This document shows, piece after piece, positions 24,388-32,819 of a stretch of DNA of 38,995 bases (the first letter of the stretch is position 1; every line of letters starts with the position of its first letter). The translations under genes were made by a program, and so were the position numbers. The stretch comes from an uncultured Elusimicrobia bacterium (GTDB lineage Bacteria; Elusimicrobiota; Elusimicrobia; Elusimicrobiales; UBA9959). Location: the NCBI GenBank assembly GCA_903867985.1, contig CAIPTO010000046.1, positions 1-38,995 on the forward strand. Direction: 5' to 3'. The notes below the pieces were generated by a model. The model made no database searches. It saw only the letters and a program-made list of their open reading frames with translations, and was not told the origin of the DNA.

Positions 24388-26231
24388 AATGCCGGCGGGG
24401 CGCCGCTTTTGGGTGCCATGCCTGTCTCCAAAGATTTAAGGGCCTTGCGGCCTTCCTTATCAGCGGCGCCGTAGCGGTTTTTATAGGCGTCCAGGCTAGA
24501 GAGGTCCCTCTGTATTTTAGCAAGAACAGATGTCTGTATTTCACCCACGGAGCCCGACAGTTCCGCTGATGACATCTCCATTGCCTCCGTCATGTTGCGG
24601 CTTGTGGAATCTATGGAGGCCCTCTCTACATCTGTCAGGGCCGCGCGGCGGTTCAATTCGCCGGTTACGGCGTCCAATGTCTGCGCGGCGGTTGCAGACA
24701 GTGAAGGGAGGCCGGGACAGTAAAGTTGGCGCACCGCGGTGGCAAAAGCTTTTGAGCCGCTCTTTTCATATTTTGTGGAAACGGCTATATTCTTTGAGGC
24801 GTAAGACGAGAAATCGCGGCTGGTTGCGAAGATCTCCTTGGAGGCCGGGTCTTTGCGTATTTTCTCCGCCGTATAGATCCCTTCCAGCGACATGGCCTCT
24901 ATTTCGCTTTCCTGTGCACGCGGGTTGTATATCCCTTGCTTTTTGCCCCAGATGTCCTGCATCTGGTGAGCGGACTCGTAGGCCACGGCAGGCGCCATGT
25001 ATTTAGCAATTTCCGCCACCTGTTCCTTACTTTTCATCAGGGAATCGGCGGTGTACCCCTTCATGCGCATATATTGCTGTATGGTTTCCGAATCCAGCAG
25101 GATCTTCCCGGAGGCGGAGTCGTAGCGGGAATAGGTGCCGTCGCATGGGCGCACGGCTATGTCCAGCTTCGCCTCTTTGGAGTAAAATGCGAGAACCTTT
25201 TTGCCGGCCTGGGTGCCGGCCAGCTCTTTTGAGACCGCTGTGTTGAGCATGGTCCCCAGTATCTCCCGCTGCTGCGACGGTAGCACTTCTTTCGGTCGGG
25301 AACTCCTGGCCGCGCTGATTTGCGCCTTAAGTTCCGGGCTTACCGAGATATTGCTACCGTCAAAAAAATTACCGAGCAGATATACCTTATCGGAAAGACT
25401 CTTGCCAGAAAGCTTTGCCAACTGCTCCGGAGTTAGCGCCCCGGAATTCATGGTCTTTTCTACCGCTTTAGCCAGTGATATTTGCTTCTTTACTTCGGCC
25501 AGCTTGGCATCATCGTAGCCCAATAACTTGGGGTCGGGGTCGGATGTTCGGAGCTCATTGTCGATTATTTTGGTTATTACGGCATTGCGCTCTTTGAGGG
25601 TCAGTGTCCGCCATTCTGTTTTGGTGACATTAACGGTGGGGTTCCACTGGACGGATATTGTGTCGGTTGTAGTGCCGAACACCACCTCCCACTTCCTGAT
25701 GGCTTTTTTTAGGATCTCGGTTTTGTCTTTTGGGTATTGGGGCTGGTATTTAGCCAGCCAGGAAAGTAGTTTTTCCGGTTCTGGTCCCACTCCGACCTTT
25801 GATAAGGGGCTTACCGCATCCATACGTATAGTAAGGGCTTTATTGAGGCTGTTTGTTTTGGCGTCATCCCAGTTCATTGCCAGAAGCTCTTTAAGGTCTT
25901 TTAAAGCCTCTGCCGTGGCTTTGAGAGACGCTTCTTTCTGCGGATCGGTGACGGCCAGGGCGTTGATAAGGTCCGTGTCTTTTAAAAAATTATTGGCGGC
26001 AACCGGGTCTCCGCTGGAAATAGCGGCTTCGTACGCGGTCAGACGCGAGTCCTGTTTGGTAGGAAGGAATCCGGTTTCCTCGGAGGTCGGAAGGCTGTTT
26101 TGGAGGCCGGGGACGGGCGAATCTGTAACGGTGTCGGCCCGGCTCAGGTCCGGCGCCAGAATTCCGCAAAGCAACAGCCCGGCCATTATTGCGGCCATAG
26201 TTGACTTGCCGGCAGAGCTGGGGCTGAACAT
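24384..26231 (-). CDS. Secreted protein with a degenerate zincin-like motif (YExxH)
   Basis: The 615-residue protein starts with a signal-type stretch (MAAIMAGLLLCGILAPDL), whether initiation is at 26231 or at the internal ATG at 26198. The long middle region is alpha-helical and Lys/Ala-rich. Residues 365-450 resemble a minimal zinc peptidase: a GTYSRYDSASGKILLD hairpin, then a helix with AYESAHQMQ where HExxH is expected, and a downstream ESEIEA that could hold the third ligand. The first histidine is tyrosine (Tyr418), so metal binding is doubtful. The gene follows the C11 protease by 11 bases and overlaps the lipoprotein gene, suggesting the three act together. No known family recognised. 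Confidence 0.65.
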   Translation of the reverse strand: MFSPSSAGKSTMAAIMAGLLLCGILAPDLSRADTVTDSPVPGLQNSLPTSEETGFLPTKQDSRLTAYEAAISSGDPVAANNFLKDTDLINALAVTDPQKEASLKATAEALKDLKELLAMNWDDAKTNSLNKALTIRMDAVSPLSKVGVGPEPEKLLSWLAKYQPQYPKDKTEILKKAIRKWEVVFGTTTDTISVQWNPTVNVTKTEWRTLTLKERNAVITKIIDNELRTSDPDPKLLGYDDAKLAEVKKQISLAKAVEKTMNSGALTPEQLAKLSGKSLSDKVYLLGNFFDGSNISVSPELKAQISAARSSRPKEVLPSQQREILGTMLNTAVSKELAGTQAGKKVLAFYSKEAKLDIAVRPCDGTYSRYDSASGKILLDSETIQQYMRMKGYTADSLMKSKEQVAEIAKYMAPAVAYESAHQMQDIWGKKQGIYNPRAQESEIEAMSLEGIYTAEKIRKDPASKEIFATSRDFSSYASKNIAVSTKYEKSGSKAFATAVRQLYCPGLPSLSATAAQTLDAVTGELNRRAALTDVERASIDSTSRNMTEAMEMSSAELSGSVGEIQTSVLAKIQRDLSSLDAYKNRYGAADKEGRKALKSLETGMAPKSGAPPAL

Positions 26232-26242
26232 AGGTTTTGCGG

Positions 26243-27550
26243 CTATTTAAGCCGTTCCTCCATCATGAGTTTTATAAACTCGTCCCAGAGAGAATCCGCT
26301 ACGAAAGCGAATTTTTCGTAATTGGCCGAATCATATTGGAGATTCGGAATATATATGGCCAGCCCATGGGCCTTAGGCACCATTGCAGTTTTGCGGATAA
26401 TAAGGTCGTTAGCGATGTGTTTCTGGAGGGCCAACCCGGCGGTAGCGGCTGCCGTGCCATCCGGCAGGCTGCGGCCGAGATTTGAGAGATAGTCGTACAG
26501 GTCCTTTGAATCGTGCCGATTCTTGGAACCGTGTGGAAAATCATAAATACTATTGACCGTGCTTTCCGCGGAGGCGGTTTTAAACGCTTCGGCATCGGCA
26601 GCGATGGCTTGCTCCCATTCATTTAACAGGTTCAGGAACTCCGGAAGAGCCGAGGTTCTGAGCGCTGAAAGCGTGGCTGTCCTGTCGGCCCGATAATGCG
26701 CGCCATAAGCGTCTACAATGATCTTTCCTAAAGCCTCGTCCGATATGCCGGGGTCGGCGACCAGCGGTTCCAGTATTTTGTCGTAAGGATAGCCGTCCCC
26801 GGGTATAACCTCTTCGGAGCCCACGATAACCGAAACTGAATCCTTCAGTTCATAGGTAACTTCGGCCATCTGCATTAGGCAGGCGTCCGTGGCGAAAATA
26901 TCTACTTTATGGCCCAGCGCCCGTTGTATCTGTGACATTGCCTGACCCAGCTGGTCAACTTCCATATGGTTTCCGCTGACATCATCCCAGGCGATGCCGG
27001 CGCGCCCGCCGCCGTGGTTCCACAGGATAATAGCAACCTTTTTGGCCGGGAACTGGCGGATGTTCCGCTGTGCGAACCGGACGAAGTGAGCCGCGCTGCC
27101 CATGTCCGTGTCATTGGAGGGGTATATTACCGGGGAGGTTACGGTGTCCGGGAGATTATCCTTTTTTATGAGAATGGTTTTGGAGCCGCGCTGGAATTTG
27201 ATGTTGTTCGAGGAGGCGTCCGTGCCAAGTATGCCGAACTCGGTCACCACGGCGACCTGGTCGGTGGAGCCGACCTTCTCCATGGCATTTATGTTTTTAT
27301 CCGCGTAGCCGGCTATGCCAAGATTGTTGACGCCGTCTATAAATATAAGGATAAGCCATTCGCGCTGCGCCGTTGGCGCCTTAGCGTAAATCTCCGCGGC
27401 TGCGGGTGTCGGATCTGCAATGTTAGATGAATCGGCTCTTATCTCTGCCACTCCGGCAGAGAGGCGCTCAAAAGAAATATCCTGCGCCTTGATGTTCACC
27501 ATCAGCGCGGCAAGCGCGGCAACCGCTAACACCAGGATATTTCGTTTCAT
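26243..27550 (-). CDS. Clostripain-like cysteine protease (peptidase family C11), secreted
   Basis: The 435-residue protein starts at the ATG at 27550, nine bases after GAGG; a TTG at 27565 is less likely. A signal peptide (about residues 1-23, MKRNILVLAVAALAALMVN) is followed by the caspase-like C11 core: WLILIFIDGVNNL, the catalytic histidine in LWNHGGGRAGI and the catalytic cysteine in FATDACLMQMAEV. C11 enzymes such as clostripain cleave after Arg or Lys and are often secreted and self-activating. EEVIPGDGYPYD is also typical. It heads an operon with the pseudo-zincin and lipoprotein genes, and two sigma70-like promoters lie upstream. Confidence 0.88.
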   Translation of the reverse strand: MKRNILVLAVAALAALMVNIKAQDISFERLSAGVAEIRADSSNIADPTPAAAEIYAKAPTAQREWLILIFIDGVNNLGIAGYADKNINAMEKVGSTDQVAVVTEFGILGTDASSNNIKFQRGSKTILIKKDNLPDTVTSPVIYPSNDTDMGSAAHFVRFAQRNIRQFPAKKVAIILWNHGGGRAGIAWDDVSGNHMEVDQLGQAMSQIQRALGHKVDIFATDACLMQMAEVTYELKDSVSVIVGSEEVIPGDGYPYDKILEPLVADPGISDEALGKIIVDAYGAHYRADRTATLSALRTSALPEFLNLLNEWEQAIAADAEAFKTASAESTVNSIYDFPHGSKNRHDSKDLYDYLSNLGRSLPDGTAAATAGLALQKHIANDLIIRKTAMVPKAHGLAIYIPNLQYDSANYEKFAFVADSLWDEFIKLMMEERLK

Positions 27551-27580
27551 GTGTTTTGTCCTCAATTCGGTTCTAAATAT

Positions 27581-27609
27581 AGTATCGCTCAGGCGGCCCC
27601 GGATTTCAA
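27581..27609 (-). promoter_or_regulatory. Proximal sigma70-like promoter of the C11 protease operon
   Basis: On the minus strand TTGAAA (27609-27604) and GATACT (27586-27581) are separated by 17 bases. Transcription would start about 25 bases before the ATG at 27550. It lies inside the leader made from the distal promoter. Confidence 0.45.
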
Positions 27610-27700
27610 AGGCCCTTAGACCTATGGGTCAATGGGGCTTTGGGCCTATCCCCCGCTCCTGATTCCGGGGGAAGCGGAGGGGAAACCGCAAAAACAATCT
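27610..27700 (-). other. Structured leader of the C11 protease operon
   Basis: Between the distal promoter and the proximal one the minus strand contains CCCCCG and CGGGGG arms around ten bases, then AGGCCC and GGGCCT arms enclosing a nested GACC/GGTC pair. No T-run follows the first hairpin, so it is not a simple terminator. A cis-regulatory RNA is possible. I do not recognise a known riboswitch. Confidence 0.4.
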
Positions 27701-27707
27701 CTCAGAT

Positions 27708-27735
27708 AGTATAGCAGACCGGGTTGACTTGTCAA
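27708..27735 (-). promoter_or_regulatory. Strong distal sigma70 promoter upstream of the C11 protease operon
   Basis: On the minus strand TTGACA (27735-27730) is separated by 16 bases from TATACT (27713-27708), which is preceded by a TG extended -10 element. The -35 box overlaps the stop codon of fabF. The predicted start near 27700 leaves a leader of about 150 bases. Confidence 0.65.
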
Positions 27736-28976
27736 GGCGTATACTTTTTAAATACAAGGCAGGCGTTATTGGAGCCAAAACCGAAGGAATTGGAAAGAAC
27801 CGTGTTTAACGCGGATTTGCGGGGAGTTTGAGGAACATAATCCAGGTCGCATTCCGGATCCGGATTTTCATAGTTGATAGTGGGAGGGATTGTCTGGTTC
27901 TCTATGGCCAAACTGCAGACAACTGCTTCGATCGCCCCGGCCGCCCCTATCGTATGGCCGATCATGGATTTTGTCGAGGATATCGCGATCTTGCGCGCGT
28001 GCCCTTCAAAAACTTCTTTAATAGCCAGAGTTTCCGTTTTGTCATTCAAAGTGGTGGATGTGCCGTGGGCGTTGATGTAATCCACCTCGTCCGGTGAAAT
28101 TTGCGCGTCTTTCAAAGCGTCACTCATCGCCCGTGAAACATCCTTTCCGCTCGGATCGGGGATGACCATGTGGTAGGCTCCGGAATTGGCTGCATAGCCG
28201 GCCACTTCCGCGTAGATATGCGCCTCTCTTTTAAGCGCGTGCTCAAGCTCTTCCAAGACCAGCGCCCCGGCGCCTTCGGCCAGGACAAAACCGTCCCGGT
28301 CGCGGTCAAAGGGCCGGCTTGCCTTCTCCGGCTCGGAATTTCTTTTAGAAATGGCTCTCAAAGAGTCATAGGCGCCGAAGGTGAATTCCGTCAGCGGGGC
28401 TTCAGCTCCGCCGGTCAGGATCAGATCCGCGTAGCCGTCCTGAATTTTTCTAAACGATTCCCCCACCGCGTTGCTGCCTGAAGCGCAGGCGTTGGAGATA
28501 ACAAAGTTCTGGCCCTGGAGCCCGAAATGAATGGCGATATGAAACCCTACGGCGTTGGGCGTTATGCATGGAACGCAAAAGGGGTTGAGTCTGTGCGAGC
28601 CTTTCTCATAGCCCTTAAGAATCTGCTCCTCGTGATACATTACGCCGCCTAAGCCGGAGCCGAAAATCACTCCGAACCGGGAACGGTCCTCTTTTTCCAG
28701 ATCAAGTTTGCTGTCAGCCAGGCACTGCTTGGCCGCAACCAGGCCTAAATGCGCGAACCTGTCAGAGCGCCTGACAAGATTGGCGTCAAGATGATCTAAA
28801 GCGTTAAAATTTTTAATTATTCCGGCGATTTTGGAGTTATGTTTTGAGGTGTCAAAAGTTTCTATCAAGCTTACGCCTGATTTGCCCTGGAGATTGGCCT
28901 GCCAAAAATCGTCTTTCCCTGATCCTATCGGGGAAACAACGCCCAGCGCGGTAATAACCACCCTTCTTTTTTTCAT
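27732..28976 (-). CDS. fabF: Beta-ketoacyl-ACP synthase II
   Basis: The 414-residue condensing enzyme has VVITALGVVSPIGSG, the nucleophile in SNACASGSNAVGESF (Cys164) and the two catalytic histidines in INAHGTSTTLNDKTE and KSMIGHTIGAAGAIE. The C-terminal NSFGFGSNNACLVF is also typical. FabF elongates acyl-ACP with malonyl-ACP in type II fatty acid synthesis and has the same Cys-His-His triad as FabB. No acpP neighbour is present here, though accB/accC are in the same window. A polyketide-type paralogue is possible but less likely given the standard length. Confidence 0.93.
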   Translation of the reverse strand: MKKRRVVITALGVVSPIGSGKDDFWQANLQGKSGVSLIETFDTSKHNSKIAGIIKNFNALDHLDANLVRRSDRFAHLGLVAAKQCLADSKLDLEKEDRSRFGVIFGSGLGGVMYHEEQILKGYEKGSHRLNPFCVPCITPNAVGFHIAIHFGLQGQNFVISNACASGSNAVGESFRKIQDGYADLILTGGAEAPLTEFTFGAYDSLRAISKRNSEPEKASRPFDRDRDGFVLAEGAGALVLEELEHALKREAHIYAEVAGYAANSGAYHMVIPDPSGKDVSRAMSDALKDAQISPDEVDYINAHGTSTTLNDKTETLAIKEVFEGHARKIAISSTKSMIGHTIGAAGAIEAVVCSLAIENQTIPPTINYENPDPECDLDYVPQTPRKSALNTVLSNSFGFGSNNACLVFKKYTP

Positions 28977-29042
28977 GATTGGAATTGTATCACATATCTC
29001 CGGGCGGGGTGGAAAAGAGCCGCCCGCCTTTTTACGGTTTCC

Positions 29043-29699
29043 TTACTGTTTTTTGTGCCGAAGGTAGCCAAGGAGGCCCGGGAGCATCGAAATAAATACT
29101 ATGGCCATGACGACCATGGTAAAATTGTTCTTTATAACCGGGATATTGCCGAAATAATAACCGGAGAGCATTATGACCGTCACCCAGGTGAACCCGCCTA
29201 CCACGTTGAACAGCAGAAACTTCGGATAGGTCATGGCGCCGACCCCGGCCACGAACGGCGCGAAGGTGCGCACGATGGGAACATATTTAGCCAGTATTAT
29301 GGTCATGCCGCCGTACTTCTCGTAAAAGGTGTGGGTCTTCTGCAGATATTCCTTTTTGAATATCCTTGAGTTTTCGTAGTGGAACACTTTTGGTCCGAGG
29401 AAGTTCCCTACGGCGTAATTGACATTGTCCCCCAGTATGGCGGCAAGTACCAGGAGCGGCCAGATCTTTGAGAGATCGATAGCTCCGGCGGCGGCGAACA
29501 TGCCCGCGGCGAAAAGCAGCGAATCGCCCGGCAGGATCGGAGTAATCACCAGTCCCGTCTCGCAGAAAATGATAAGGAACAGTATGAGGTAGGTCCAGTT
29601 GCCGTAGCCCTGTATGACCGCCCCCAGATATTTATCCAGGTGCAGGAACAGGTTTGCAAACTGCGCCGATAGCCGTGCCAATTCTTGAATAAATCCCAT
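29043..29699 (-). CDS. DedA-family membrane protein (VTT domain)
   Basis: The 218-residue protein is polytopic. It has the DedA signature ILPGDSLLFAAGMFAA after a first hydrophobic stretch (LILFLIIFCETGLVI), GDNVNYAVGNFLG, then KYVPIVRTFAPFVAGVGAMTYPKFLLFNVVGG and two further helices. DedA/VTT proteins are proposed lipid scramblases or undecaprenyl-phosphate and phospholipid transporters needed for envelope homeostasis and proton-motive force. The conserved PxxR of the re-entrant region is present as VPIVRTFAPF. It lies upstream of fabF on the same strand, 66 bases apart, with an inverted repeat but no clear terminator between. Confidence 0.9.
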   Translation of the reverse strand: MGFIQELARLSAQFANLFLHLDKYLGAVIQGYGNWTYLILFLIIFCETGLVITPILPGDSLLFAAGMFAAAGAIDLSKIWPLLVLAAILGDNVNYAVGNFLGPKVFHYENSRIFKKEYLQKTHTFYEKYGGMTIILAKYVPIVRTFAPFVAGVGAMTYPKFLLFNVVGGFTWVTVIMLSGYYFGNIPVIKNNFTMVVMAIVFISMLPGLLGYLRHKKQ

Positions 29700-29777
29700 A
29701 TATTCCCGATTTTCCTTACAGATATTCTATGATTTTAGAGCCGTCAGCGCACTTGTTTTGTGAGATATTTCAAATGC

Positions 29778-29783
29778 TATAAT
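29778..29783 (+). promoter_or_regulatory. -10 box of the fluoride riboswitch transcript
   Basis: A perfect TATAAT lies 10 bases upstream of the aptamer's first G. A TTGTTT at 29753-29758 could act as -35, but at 19 bases spacing. Confidence 0.55.
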
Positions 29784-29790
29784 CTAAGGA

Positions 29791-29858
29791 AAGGCGATGA
29801 TGTTCGCCCTTCCGGCGTCGGCCGGAAAAACCGCCAGAAACGGCTGATAACCTCTACC
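29791..29858 (+). ncRNA. Fluoride riboswitch (crcB motif)
   Basis: The sequence GGCGATGATGTTCGCC (29793-29808) matches the conserved 5' stem-loop of the fluoride aptamer. It is followed by a TTCCGGC/GCCGGAA hairpin, an AACCGCC segment and GGCTGATAACCTCTACC, which matches the conserved 3' end. Fluoride binds through magnesium ions in this fold and stabilises a pseudoknot. The 3' segment overlaps the left arm of an intrinsic terminator at 29851, so fluoride binding would prevent termination and switch on the downstream antiporter gene. Recognition is by consensus memory, not by a covariance search. Confidence 0.85.
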
Positions 29859-29882
29859 TTAATTCAGGCAGAGGTTTTTTTA
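29851..29882 (+). terminator. Riboswitch-controlled intrinsic terminator
   Basis: CCTCTACCT (29851-29859) pairs with AGGCAGAGG (with one A-C mismatch), followed by a run of seven T. The left arm is shared with the aptamer's 3' end. It is 16 bases upstream of the antiporter ATG. Confidence 0.85.
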
Positions 29883-29898
29883 TTTCAACTGGAGAGAT

Positions 29899-31032
29899 AT
29901 GAATACAGACATGACGCCGCTTGCGGGAGGCCTGCTGATTTTTGCCGCGAGCGTGATCAGCCTCAGACTGGGAATCTCCGTGGCTATATTTGAGACGCTG
30001 CTTGGGCTGGCCGCCGGAAACCTTGGCCTGCCCGCAGCCGACTGGATGGTATATCTCGCCGGGTTCGGCGGCATAGTGCTGACTTTCCTTGCCGGCAGCG
30101 AAGTGGACCTGAAACTGCTAAAAAATAATTTCAGGGCGGCAGGGGTCGTCAGCCTGGCCTCTTTTCTGGCGCCGCTTGCGGGAGGTTTCTTTTTTTGTCG
30201 TTATTTTGCCGGCTGGAGCGTTCCCGCGGCGCTTATAACCGGCATAGCGCTTTCAGAGACCTCCCTGGCGGTGGTTTATTCAGTGCTTGTGGAAACCGGT
30301 TTGGTTAAAACACGGACCGGGAAACTTCTGATGGTATGCACTTTCCTCACCAATACGATGACGGCCGTAGCTCTTAGCCTGGTTTTCCTGAAGCCAAACC
30401 CCGGCACCTTGATTTTTTTATTGCTCTCAGCCGCTTTTCTGCTCTTCGCCGGGCGTTTTTCCATGGGGATAATCCGTCATCCCGCGCTGGCAGGTAAAGT
30501 TATCGAACCGGAGATAAAATATATTTTCTTCGTGCTGCTGGCTTTCGTCTATCTGGCGGAACTCGGCGCCAGTCAGGCCATACTGCCGGCGTTCATCTTC
30601 GGGCTTGTCATGGGAAAGCATTTCAAAGTCCAGCGCCGCACCGCCGATATAAAAAACCGGCTGCGCACGGTTTCTTACGCTTTTATTACCCCCTTCTTCT
30701 TTATAGTGGCCGGTATGAGGGTTTCCCTCCCGGCGCTCTGGGCTTCGGCGGGTCTTTTCCTGGCTGTTTTCGCCGTAAAGCAGATTTCAAAATTCGCGGG
30801 GGTCTATTTTCTTATGAATAAGTATTTTCCGAAAGGCGGGATGTATTCCACGCTGATGATGTCCACGGGGCTTACTTTTGGCGTGATGGCGGTTATGTTC
30901 GGACTCAAAGCCGGTTTCCTGGACCAGCGTCAATATTCCATATTGATAGGCGTGCTGATAGCCAGCGCCGTCATCCCTGCATTCGTGGCCCAGAAATGGT
31001 TTGCCCCGCTAGAGGATGAAGATATAATGTGA
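29899..31032 (+). CDS. CPA2-type cation/proton antiporter under fluoride control
   Basis: The 377-residue protein has about ten to twelve transmembrane helices and the CPA2 layout: GFGGIVLTFLAGSEVDLKLL, then the SETSLAVVYSVLVETGLV helix, where relatives have SATSLAVV. The helix that normally bears the ion-binding DD (or ND in CPA1) reads CTFLTNTMTAV (Thr151-Asn152), so the hallmark acids are absent. GGAGAG precedes the ATG. Members of the Na+/H+ antiporter superfamily are known among fluoride-riboswitch-controlled genes. Here the riboswitch, the missing acids and a stand-alone gene suggest a fluoride-handling transporter, which is inference. A terminator shared with eno follows. Confidence 0.85.
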   Translation: MNTDMTPLAGGLLIFAASVISLRLGISVAIFETLLGLAAGNLGLPAADWMVYLAGFGGIVLTFLAGSEVDLKLLKNNFRAAGVVSLASFLAPLAGGFFFCRYFAGWSVPAALITGIALSETSLAVVYSVLVETGLVKTRTGKLLMVCTFLTNTMTAVALSLVFLKPNPGTLIFLLLSAAFLLFAGRFSMGIIRHPALAGKVIEPEIKYIFFVLLAFVYLAELGASQAILPAFIFGLVMGKHFKVQRRTADIKNRLRTVSYAFITPFFFIVAGMRVSLPALWASAGLFLAVFAVKQISKFAGVYFLMNKYFPKGGMYSTLMMSTGLTFGVMAVMFGLKAGFLDQRQYSILIGVLIASAVIPAFVAQKWFAPLEDEDIM

Positions 31033-31033
31033 T

Positions 31034-31071
31034 AAAAGACCGGCAGCCTGCTTAAAGGCTGCCGGTCTTTT
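31034..31071. terminator. Bidirectional terminator between the antiporter gene and eno
   Basis: AAAAGACCGGCAGCC (31034-31048) pairs perfectly with 31057-31071 around an 8-base loop. The arms end in A/T runs suitable for both directions. Confidence 0.9.
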
Positions 31072-31094
31072 GTAAACTTCCGGTTTTGGCCGCG

Positions 31095-32393
<1,299 letters not shown>

Positions 32394-32403
32394 TTAAAAC
32401 GAA

Positions 32404-32430
32404 AACTCCCGCGGCACTTAGCGCGGGAGT
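32404..32430 (-). terminator. Intrinsic terminator after tRNA-Val
   Basis: CTCCCGCG (32406-32413) pairs with CGCGGGAG (32422-32429), extended by one A-T pair. The minus strand then reads TTTTCGTTTT. It separates the tRNA from eno. The rest of the 32376-32819 interval holds the tRNA, a small TCCGC/GCGGA hairpin near 32595 and the livJ promoter region. Confidence 0.7.
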
Positions 32431-32498
32431 CACAGGCCGTTGGGGCGGGTGCAAAGCCGGTCAGGGTGTTAAATTCCGGCTGGTCACTCTCTGGAATC

Positions 32499-32573
32499 TG
32501 GTGGGCGGTACAGGATTTGAACCTGTGACCCCTGTCGTGTGAGGACAGTGCTCTACCGCTGAGCTAACCGCCC
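32499..32573 (-). tRNA. tRNA-Val, anticodon CAC, with encoded CCA
   Basis: The minus strand folds as a 75-nt cloverleaf: acceptor GGGCGGT pairs with ACCGCCC, D arm GCTC/GAGC, anticodon stem CTGTC/GACAG enclosing the loop CTCACAC (anticodon CAC, U33 present), variable loop GGGTC, and T arm ACAGG-TTCAAAT-CCTGT. Discriminator A is followed by CCA in the DNA. It reads GTG valine codons. Confidence 0.95.
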
Positions 32574-32705
32574 GAATATATCCGTCTGGCGCGCATCCGC
32601 ATAAGGCGGATACCTGCGTAAGTATAATATATTCTACAATAGTTTCATCGGTTTTTCAGGCCTAATTCTGCCATCTGCTTGTTAAAGGCAGGCGCATTAT
32701 TGTGT

Positions 32706-32711
32706 TATAAT
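32706..32711 (+). promoter_or_regulatory. -10 box of the livJHMGF operon
   Basis: A perfect TATAAT lies about 110 bases upstream of the livJ ATG. TTAAAG (32682-32687) at 18 bases spacing could be a weak -35. Confidence 0.45.
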
Positions 32712-32819
32712 TGAACCATGGAATCGTTGGCAGGAAGCGTCTTTACGCAAAGCAGCACGGTGTTAACAAGGACTTCCCTGAAAATTTAATTAACAGCCGT
32801 CATAACATTAGGAGATATC

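Noticed and set aside
28977-29042. GGGCGG/CCGCCC hairpin with T-run between fabF and the DedA gene
   Set aside because: The T-run is on the plus strand while both neighbouring genes are on the minus strand, so it would not terminate either transcript.
32594-32612. TCCGC/GCGGA hairpin upstream of tRNA-Val
   Set aside because: Too short, with no T-run or conserved context; no function can be assigned.
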